Positions 4,803 to 8,647 of a stretch of 8,839 nucleotides of DNA are shown one piece after another. Positions within the stretch are counted from its first letter, which is position 1. Each line of letters begins with the position of its first letter. The position numbers and the translations under genes are program-made. This DNA comes from Patescibacteria group bacterium. GTDB taxonomy: Bacteria > Patescibacteria > UBA1384 > JAMDBS01. The stretch is taken from the NCBI GenBank assembly GCA_023487325.1, contig JAMDBS010000124.1, positions 1-8,839 on the forward strand. The letters are read 5' to 3'. The notes beneath the pieces are model-generated. The model made no database searches and was not told the DNA's origin. It saw nothing but the letters and a program-made list of their open reading frames with translations.

Positions 4803-6902
4803 TTATTCCAAATGACTTAATTTTTCAAATTCTTTTAATTTGATTTTTAACTTCGGGTATTTATCTACCCCATCTCCGACAATTTTTTTTGCCCAATTTC
4901 GCGCTTTCTCAATTAATATTATATCAGATAGTTTGGCCATTTTTAAATCCAGCTGACCTGATTGTTCAATGCCCACCAGCTCCCCTGGTCCGCGTATCTC
5001 CAGATCTTTTTGCGCCAATTTGAATCCGTCATTGCACTCAACCAGCGCTTTTAGGCGACGATTGGTTTCTTCTGATAAAACATTGGTAAATAGCAAACAA
5101 AATGATTGATGTGTACCTCTCCCCACACGGCCGCGAAATTGGTGCAGCTGCGCCAGACCAAAACGCTCGGCATCTTCAATTACCATAACTGTTGCATTAG
5201 GAACATCCACGCCCACTTCCACAACTGAAGTAGAGACTAAAATATCAATCTTTTTGGCCATAAAATTGGCCATGATTTTCGCTTTTTCCTCTTCCTTCAT
5301 TTTGCCATAAAGCTTGGCAACTTTATATTTTGGAAAAATTTCTTGCGACAATCTCTCAAATTCTTTTTCCACGGATTTCTTCTCCATATTAAATAACTGA
5401 TTACTGTTTACTGTTAACTGAGAACTTTTATCCTCAATCAAAGGGCAGATTACAAAAACTTGCCGACCGGTTTTGATTTGCTGGCCGATAAATTCATAGG
5501 CTTTTTGGCGATTGATAGAATCTACCAAGCGGGTAATTATTTTTTTACGATCTTTGGGCATTTCATCGAGTATAGAAATATCCAAATCGGCGTATAAAGA
5601 GAGGGCCAGAGTGCGAGGAATAGGCGTAGCGGTCATGGATAAGAAATGGGGTGTGAACACTAACGACCGCGAATTATTAGACAAATTACCACCAATATTG
5701 TTAGTGTTAATTGGTTTATTTGTTTGTGGTAATTGGTGTACCAGCGCCATGCGCTGTTTAACGCCAAAACGATGTTGCTCGTCAATAATCACCAATGCTA
5801 AATTGGAAAATCTTACACCTTTTTGGATAAGAGCATGAGTGCCGATAATAAGTTGGGAATTTTTGATATGAGCCAATGATTTTTTGTGATTTTTGGCTGT
5901 TAATAGAGTGATTTTAATATCAAAATGTTTTAATAATTTGCTGGCAGTCTGAAAGTGCTGTTCGGCTAAGATGCTGGTTGGCGCCATCCACGCAACTTGA
6001 TAACCTGATTTAATAGCATTAAGTGCGGCCAAAAGCGCCACCACAGTTTTGCCAGAGCCGACATCGCCCTCGAGCAATCTGTTCATGGGTGTTTTTTTGC
6101 TAAGATCGTTGATGATTTCCCAGGCAGCCTTTCTTTGGGCATTAGTCAAATTAAATTTTAGTGATCTGGTAAATTTTAATAAAATTTCTTTGTTAATTTT
6201 AATATTTAAGGCAGATTGTTTTTGCATATTTTCACGTAAAATTTGCATCCTTAGAGCTATCAAAAGCAGCTCATCAAAAGCCAGGCGCAATTTGGCCATG
6301 GCCAAGAGTTTTTGGTTTTTAGGGAAATGAATGTTTTTTAAAGCTTCGGGAAGCGATAAAAGTTTTTCTTGCTCTAAAAGATTATCCGGCAAATAATCAT
6401 TTACCGTTATTTTTTCTAAAAGCGGTCTGATGATTCGACGCAAATATTTGGAGGTGACGCCTTTTGTTTCAGGATAAATTGGCAATATCTGGGCATTTTC
6501 TTCATAAATCGGGTTAGCCAGTATTTTTTCTCTTTTTTGCCAATCAAAGGCTACCTTGCCCATAAAAAGCCATTGGCTGCCCACGAGAATATTTTTGGTT
6601 AAATATGGTTGAGAAAACCAAGTTGCTGTAATTTCGCCGCTGGAATCAGCTAATTTTGCGCGAGTTATCAACATTTTCTTTTTGAAAGTGCGAATATTGG
6701 CAATTTCTAAAACTTTGGCGCAAATTATCGCCTGATCATTTAGACGAAGCTGGCTGATGGGAGTTGTTTGACCAAAGTCTAGCCAAACTCGGGGGTAATA
6801 AAAAATCAAATCTTGGATTGTTATTACGCCAAGCTTCTTAAGTTTTTGGGACATTTTAGGCCCCACACCTTGAACAAATCTGATTTCGCTCGATAGTATC
6901 AT
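4803..6902 (-). CDS. recG: ATP-dependent DNA helicase RecG
   Basis: RecG remodels stalled replication forks and Holliday junctions. Starting at the ATG at 6902 it has 699 residues, near the family norm of about 690. The frame extends 17 codons upstream, but that stretch runs through a palindrome and a -10 box. An N-terminal wedge/OB region precedes the helicase core: motif I LEGDVGSGKT (277-286), Ia APTSIL (307-312), motif II DEQHRFG (374-380), motif III TATPIPRT (424-431), motif V STSVVEVGVDVPNA (568-581), motif VI LHQFRGRVGRG (586-596), then the C-terminal TRG-type region (IRGPGELVGIEQSGQ). Two inserts stand out: residues about 390-417, Asn/Ser-rich, between motifs II and III, and about 492-503 (SSQLTVNSNQL), encoded by heptad repeats. 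All motifs are intact, so the enzyme is probably active. Transcription appears leaderless. Confidence 0.95.
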   Translation of the reverse strand: MILSSEIRFVQGVGPKMSQKLKKLGVITIQDLIFYYPRVWLDFGQTTPISQLRLNDQAIICAKVLEIANIRTFKKKMLITRAKLADSSGEITATWFSQPYLTKNILVGSQWLFMGKVAFDWQKREKILANPIYEENAQILPIYPETKGVTSKYLRRIIRPLLEKITVNDYLPDNLLEQEKLLSLPEALKNIHFPKNQKLLAMAKLRLAFDELLLIALRMQILRENMQKQSALNIKINKEILLKFTRSLKFNLTNAQRKAAWEIINDLSKKTPMNRLLEGDVGSGKTVVALLAALNAIKSGYQVAWMAPTSILAEQHFQTASKLLKHFDIKITLLTAKNHKKSLAHIKNSQLIIGTHALIQKGVRFSNLALVIIDEQHRFGVKQRMALVHQLPQTNKPINTNNIGGNLSNNSRSLVFTPHFLSMTATPIPRTLALSLYADLDISILDEMPKDRKKIITRLVDSINRQKAYEFIGQQIKTGRQVFVICPLIEDKSSQLTVNSNQLFNMEKKSVEKEFERLSQEIFPKYKVAKLYGKMKEEEKAKIMANFMAKKIDILVSTSVVEVGVDVPNATVMVIEDAERFGLAQLHQFRGRVGRGTHQSFCLLFTNVLSEETNRRLKALVECNDGFKLAQKDLEIRGPGELVGIEQSGQLDLKMAKLSDIILIEKARNWAKKIVGDGVDKYPKLKIKLKEFEKLSHLE
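5394..5428. repeat. Heptad array inside recG
   Basis: Five consecutive 7-base units on the plus strand (TAACTGA, TTACTGT twice, TAACTGA, GAACTTT) encode RecG residues about 492-503. At 35 bases it is not a multiple of 3, so its insertion must have been compensated nearby. It lies in the loop after VICPLIED, where RecG proteins vary. Confidence 0.7.
5656..5734. repeat. Inverted repeats in the recG insert
   Basis: AACACTAAC (5656-5664) is repeated as its exact complement GTTAGTGTT (5700-5708). AATTACC (5684-5690) is likewise matched by GGTAATT (5728-5734). They fall in the Asn/Ser-rich segment (about residues 390-417) between helicase motifs II and III that ordinary RecG proteins lack. Confidence 0.5.
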
Positions 6903-6909
6903 TTTAATT

Positions 6910-6918
6910 ATTATAACA
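6910..6918 (-). promoter_or_regulatory. Extended -10, predicted leaderless promoter of recG
   Basis: On the minus strand TGTTATAAT is a perfect extended -10 (TGn plus TATAAT). It ends 7 bases before the recG ATG at 6902, so the transcript would start at the AUG. No -35 is present at 16-18 bases; that place is occupied by the 34-bp palindrome at 6917-6950. No ribosome binding site precedes the ATG. Confidence 0.6.
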
Positions 6919-6950
6919 TAATCCCTCTGCTCGCGAGCGGAGGGATTATG
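6917..6950. repeat. 34-bp near-perfect palindrome upstream of recG
   Basis: CATAATCCCTCTGCTCG (6917-6933) is followed directly by its complement with a single mismatch (6934-6950), so the DNA is a 17-bp-per-arm palindrome. As RNA it would be a long hairpin with a tight loop; the mismatch becomes a G-U pair. It sits between the stop of the 152-residue gene (6972) and the recG -10, in the place of the recG -35. It may terminate the upstream gene (no good T-run follows), be an operator, or be a dispersed palindrome. Confidence 0.75.
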
Positions 6951-6971
6951 CAAGTTATTCTAAATAAAAAA

Positions 6972-7430
6972 TTATTTAGTTGCACTAGGACTTGGAGTTG
7001 ACTCTGTTTGATCAGGGCCTTTTTCAATATAACGCTTGATAGCCTGGACAACTTTGCCTTCTTCTTTCATGTCCTCAACAAATAGAATTTGATCTCGGTT
7101 AATAGTCATCTTGTCTGCTGGTCCATGCAATTCATTGCCAAGCTTCACTAAAGTTAGTTTTCCTTGATCAGCACTGCTGTCTTTTGGCTGAATGGATTTT
7201 TGAACTTGCAGGTAGTAAATTTCATTCATGTCAACAAATTGACCGCTTAAACTACCAAGGTGTCCAAAATAAACTTGGCCGTTAGTTAAAAATACCGCTT
7301 GCCAGCTGCCAGTTTTGAAATTATCGGTATTTGATTTCCACAAGCCAAAACCCTTAGTGGCATAAATTGCATATGCCAAAGCAATGATCACAATGGCATA
7401 CAAGATGTAAAGAAATACTTTACTCTTCAT
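6972..7430 (-). CDS. Conserved CPR single-pass membrane protein, 152 aa
   Basis: A protein of unknown function of a type I recall from many CPR genomes. It has a basic start (MKSK), one transmembrane segment (about 5-23) and an extracytoplasmic domain. That domain opens with WQAVFLTNGQVYFGHL, a beta-strand pair resembling an SH3- or Sm-like barrel strand, and continues with EIYYLQVQK, LTLVKLGNELHGPADKMTINRDQILFVEDM and a helical segment, KVVQAIKRYIEK. The C-terminus is a Ser/Thr/Pro tail. The LTNGQVYFGHL and LGNELHGP-D-M-INRDQ motifs are what I recognise. The ATG at 7430 has a strong GGGAGG 4 bases upstream. The gene has its own promoter with a palindrome over the -10 and a leader of about 90 bases. 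recG starts 70 bases after its stop and has its own -10. Confidence 0.8.
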   Translation of the reverse strand: MKSKVFLYILYAIVIIALAYAIYATKGFGLWKSNTDNFKTGSWQAVFLTNGQVYFGHLGSLSGQFVDMNEIYYLQVQKSIQPKDSSADQGKLTLVKLGNELHGPADKMTINRDQILFVEDMKEEGKVVQAIKRYIEKGPDQTESTPSPSATK

Positions 7431-7519
7431 TTTGCCTCCCTTAAAATAGGCATTACGGAATCTCGACCGTCAAGCACTTAACCCTCCAGCGTACTTTTCC
7501 GATTCCGATTTGTTTTCTT
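7431..7519 (-). promoter_or_regulatory. Structured 5' leader of the 152-aa gene
   Basis: The predicted transcript has a leader of about 89 bases, long for this compact window. CGGAATC (7456-7462) and its complement GATTCCG (7501-7507) can close a stem around 38 bases that include a GGAGGG-like purine run. A tiny frame, ATG at 7453, encodes 8 residues and its TGA overlaps the gene's ATG. A regulatory leader is possible; no known riboswitch class is recognised. Confidence 0.3.
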
Positions 7520-7553
7520 GTTATTAATATAACAAAGTAAAAATCTTTGTCAA
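7518..7553 (-). promoter_or_regulatory. Promoter and operator-like palindrome of the 152-aa gene
   Basis: On the minus strand TTGACA (7548-7553) and an extended -10 TGTTATATT (TATATT at 7526-7531) are 16 bases apart. TTGTTAT (7518-7524) and ATAACAA (7529-7535) form a 7-bp-per-arm palindrome that overlaps the -10, and CAAAG/CTTTG (7533-7537, 7545-7549) another in the spacer. Such symmetry over a promoter suggests a repressor site. The -35 lies in the outer end of the inverted-repeat element at 7548-7706. Confidence 0.6.
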
Positions 7554-7706
7554 CCCAGTGGAAGAACTTTGGCCAGTTGCTTATTGGCAAATCACCTTGA
7601 AAATGATAACTTAATTTAGCACAAAGTGCCTTGGCCTATGTAAATAAGCAATAATTCACCTATGGCGCAACTGATTTGACAGCCAAAGTACATCTACTGG
7701 GTCAAC
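7548..7706. repeat. Imperfect inverted-repeat element, MITE-like
   Basis: The two ends are inverted copies: CCCAGTGGAAGAACTTTGGC (7555-7574) against GCCAAAGTACATCTACTGGG (7682-7701), matching at 16 of 20 positions. Further inward, GTTGC and TTGCTTATT are also shared in inverted orientation with small offsets. The midpoint (about 7625) coincides with a small hairpin, GCAC-AAA-GTGC (7619-7629). The whole reads as a decayed ~160-bp palindromic element with no coding capacity. It could be a remnant of an insertion sequence or a nonautonomous mobile element. The outer end of one arm supplies a TTGACA box. Confidence 0.5.
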
Positions 7707-7730
7707 CCCTTAACAATATCTAATAATGAT

Positions 7731-7761
7731 TGCCTCCCTCACCTACGAGGTGAGGGAGGCA
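7731..7761. repeat. 13-bp GC-rich hairpin
   Basis: TGCCTCCCTCACC (7731-7743) and its exact complement (7749-7761) enclose a 5-base loop, TACGA. No T-run follows on either strand, so it is not an ordinary terminator. It resembles the smaller hairpins at 1473-1491 and 7815-7831, all with 5-base loops, and looks like a dispersed palindromic repeat. Confidence 0.7.
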
Positions 7762-7773
7762 CAAAATAAATAC

Positions 7774-7864
7774 TGGTTGGGGACGAGAGAGGACTTGCTC
7801 GCCAATTAGGCAGGTCCGCCGTGCTGGCGGAAACCCGCTGTCTATCGCCGAGACGATCGTTCTA
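7774..7864 (-). pseudogene. Decayed tRNA fragment split by a hairpin insert
   Basis: Read on the minus strand, 7797-7774 (CAAGTCC, CTCTC, then GTCCCCA, A, CCA) looks like the T arm, acceptor and CCA end of a tRNA; CAAGTCCTCTC is also the T arm of the tRNA-Leu in this window. Further upstream, TAGAACG (7858-7864) and CAGCGGGTT (7832-7840) appear in the same order and nearly the same spacing as in the intact tRNA-Gly. Between the two parts lie about 34 bases including the hairpin TCCGCC/GGCGGA (7815-7831). I read this as a tRNA relic lacking its 5' end, interrupted in the T loop. It cannot fold as a working tRNA. Confidence 0.35.
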
Positions 7865-7877
7865 GTAACAAACAGTG

Positions 7878-7949
7878 AGCGGGAGACGGGAATTGAACCC
7901 GCTGCCTTCTCCTTGGCAAGGAGACGTTCTACCGGTGAACTACTCCCGC
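7878..7949 (-). tRNA. tRNA-Gly (anticodon GCC)
   Basis: The minus strand folds as a complete 72-base tRNA (discriminator U included): acceptor GCGGGAG with CTCCCGC, D arm GTTC-ACCGGTA-GAAC, anticodon arm TCTCC-TTGCCAA-GGAGA with anticodon GCC, T arm GCGGG-TTCAATT-CCCGT. CCA is not encoded (CAC follows). The flanks are complementary: AACAAATAGTGA before the tRNA pairs with TCACTGTTTGTT (including the discriminator) after it, so the acceptor stem can extend from 7 to 19 bp in the precursor. The last residues and stop codon of the GIY-YIG gene overlap its first ten bases. Its likely promoter lies beyond that gene at 8298-8326. Confidence 0.95.
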
Positions 7950-7962
7950 TCACTATTTGTTA
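7930..7962. repeat. Direct repeat, tRNA-proximal copy
   Basis: These 33 bases match 8228-8260 at 32 positions, 298 bases away and in the same orientation; the one difference is A7955 against G8253. The repeat covers the first 20 bases of tRNA-Gly plus 13 bases of its 5' flank, and the two copies bracket the GIY-YIG gene. Confidence 0.9.
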
Positions 7963-8194
7963 TAATATCTTTTATCTTTTCTCTACCTTTACCAGTCTTG
8001 TAATATCTTTCTAATCTCCTGGCTTCTAATAAGGAGTTGCATTTTTCACAATAAACTAATTTGTAGGGACCAGTTTGTCTGGTGTAATCGCCTTGTCCCC
8101 TTAAATGCTCATTTATTCTTCTAGCTAAATTATTGGTTGACCCAGTATATAATCGATGATTTTTTAATGATTGTAAAACGTAAACATATGACAT
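7940..8194 (-). CDS. GIY-YIG endonuclease domain protein, 84 aa
   Basis: A single-domain GIY-YIG nuclease-fold protein of the small stand-alone type common in CPR bacteria. The motif appears as YVYVLQS (3-9) and LYTGSTNNLARRINEH (15-30), with the conserved Arg at 25-26 and His at 30. It continues with the substrate-loop part YTRQTGPYKLVYCE, the family's C-terminal ALRRE-type helix as EARRLERYY (58-66, with Glu58 or Glu62 as candidate metal ligand), and KTGKGR. I start at the ATG at 8194 (MSYVYVLQS). The upstream frame to 8251 reads through a duplicated tRNA 5' end and is not protein. The last codons (SERE and TAG) are the 5' end of tRNA-Gly. Flanking 33-base direct repeats suggest the gene arrived as a small unit at the tRNA. 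Homing-type activity is inference; many small GIY-YIG proteins have no known substrate. Confidence 0.85.
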   Translation of the reverse strand: MSYVYVLQSLKNHRLYTGSTNNLARRINEHLRGQGDYTRQTGPYKLVYCEKCNSLLEARRLERYYKTGKGREKIKDIITNSERE

Positions 8195-8209
8195 AGCTTT
8201 TTGCTGCCT

Positions 8210-8223
8210 GTCGCCTAGGCGAC
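8210..8223. repeat. 14-bp perfect palindrome at the duplication junction
   Basis: GTCGCCTAGGCGAC is its own complement. It lies between the GIY-YIG start codon and the end of the duplicated tRNA fragment, 4 bases from where homology to the tRNA stops. It may be a recombination scar or the recognition site of the insertion. Confidence 0.6.
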
Positions 8224-8227
8224 CGTT

Positions 8228-8260
8228 TACCGGTGAACTACTCCCGCTCACTGTTTGTTA
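8228..8260 (-). pseudogene. Orphan 5' end of tRNA-Gly (distal direct repeat)
   Basis: On the minus strand this holds the first 20 bases of tRNA-Gly (8247 down to 8228), identical to the intact gene, with the same 13-base 5' flank except one position. The rest of the tRNA is missing; the sequence changes to the palindrome and GIY-YIG leader. The likely tRNA promoter (8298-8326) sits directly upstream of this orphan, so it probably marks the original 5' end of the gene. Its flank is a perfect 19-base complement to 7867-7885 on the far side of the intact tRNA. Confidence 0.85.
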
Positions 8261-8287
8261 AAAATTATAAATTTTAAATTAAAAATT
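8260..8287. repeat. Heptad array upstream of the tRNA-Gly locus
   Basis: Four tandem 7-base units of plus-strand form NNAAATT. This is the same unit, in the opposite orientation, as the array in the leader of tRNA-Leu (4218-4252). It lies within the predicted minus-strand leader. Confidence 0.6.
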
Positions 8288-8297
8288 GTTTAAATAT

Positions 8298-8326
8298 ATA
8301 TTAGCATCTTGATTATTTTTTGGCAA
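8298..8326 (-). promoter_or_regulatory. Probable promoter of GIY-YIG and tRNA-Gly
   Basis: On the minus strand, TTGCCA (8321-8326) and TAATAT (8298-8303) are 17 bases apart. The start would be near 8290. It overlaps the secG promoter on the other strand, so the two may compete. It is the best candidate for tRNA-Gly, since no promoter is apparent between the GIY-YIG start and the tRNA. Confidence 0.45.
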
Positions 8327-8337
8327 TAGGCTATAAT
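8309..8337 (+). promoter_or_regulatory. Promoter of secG, near-leaderless
   Basis: TTGATT (8309-8314) and a perfect TATAAT (8332-8337) are separated by 17 bases. Transcription should start at about 8344-8345, leaving only some 3 bases before the secG ATG at 8348, and no ribosome binding site is present. Confidence 0.7.
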
Positions 8338-8347
8338 CATATCTACC

Positions 8348-8563
8348 ATGCAAAATTTATTAAATATCACACAAATAATCGTAGCTGTGCTTTTGGTGGT
8401 TGCTATCCTAATGCAGCATCGAGGCACGGGTTTAGGCGGTGCCTTTGGCGGAGAAGGTAATGTTTACCGTTCTCGTCGCGGGGTGGAAAAAACTCTCTAC
8501 ACCAGCACCATTGTTTTGTCTATATTATTTATCGCTCTGGCAATCATTAATATTATTTATTAA
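8348..8563 (+). CDS. secG: Preprotein translocase subunit SecG
   Basis: SecG is the small accessory subunit of the SecYEG protein-export channel in the cytoplasmic membrane. The 71-residue protein has the family layout: a first transmembrane helix (5-22, LNITQIIVAVLLVVAILM), the hallmark loop GTGLGGAFGGEG (26-37), then RRGVEKTLYTST leading into a second transmembrane helix (about 51-70). Length and motif spacing are typical of the short bacterial SecG. The start ATG follows a consensus -10 by 10 bases with no ribosome binding site. A gene with a membrane-anchored N-terminus follows in the same direction, an arrangement I recall from other CPR genomes. Confidence 0.93.
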   Translation: MQNLLNITQIIVAVLLVVAILMQHRGTGLGGAFGGEGNVYRSRRGVEKTLYTSTIVLSILFIALAIINIIY

Positions 8564-8647
8564 GAATAAATAGTAAAAATCAGCGAAAAAATAGGATTAT
8601 TTATTTTTAAAAATATCTTAGCAAAAATTGTCGCGGCATTGACTCAA

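Noticed and set aside
5512..6330. Plus-strand open frames opposite recG
   Set aside because: They are shadows of the RecG coding strand, with no start signals.
6903..6953. 17-residue N-terminal extension of RecG (MHNPSAREQRD...)
   Set aside because: It would translate the 34-bp palindrome and the -10 box; RecG proteins start near MILSSEIRFVQGVGPK.
7720..7953. A 77-residue minus-strand open frame beginning MSGSSSPV
   Set aside because: It reads straight through tRNA-Gly, the tRNA relic and a 13-bp hairpin; its N-terminus matches the upstream frame of the GIY-YIG gene only because both lie on the duplicated tRNA 5' end.
8195..8251. N-terminal extension of the GIY-YIG protein from a GTG
   Set aside because: The 19 extra residues are translated from the orphan tRNA fragment and a palindrome; the domain begins at the ATG at 8194.
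7878..8260. tRNA-intron (group I) interpretation of the GIY-YIG insert
   Set aside because: The tRNA copy at 7878-7949 is uninterrupted, the insert lies outside it, and no group I intron core is evident in the 298 bases.
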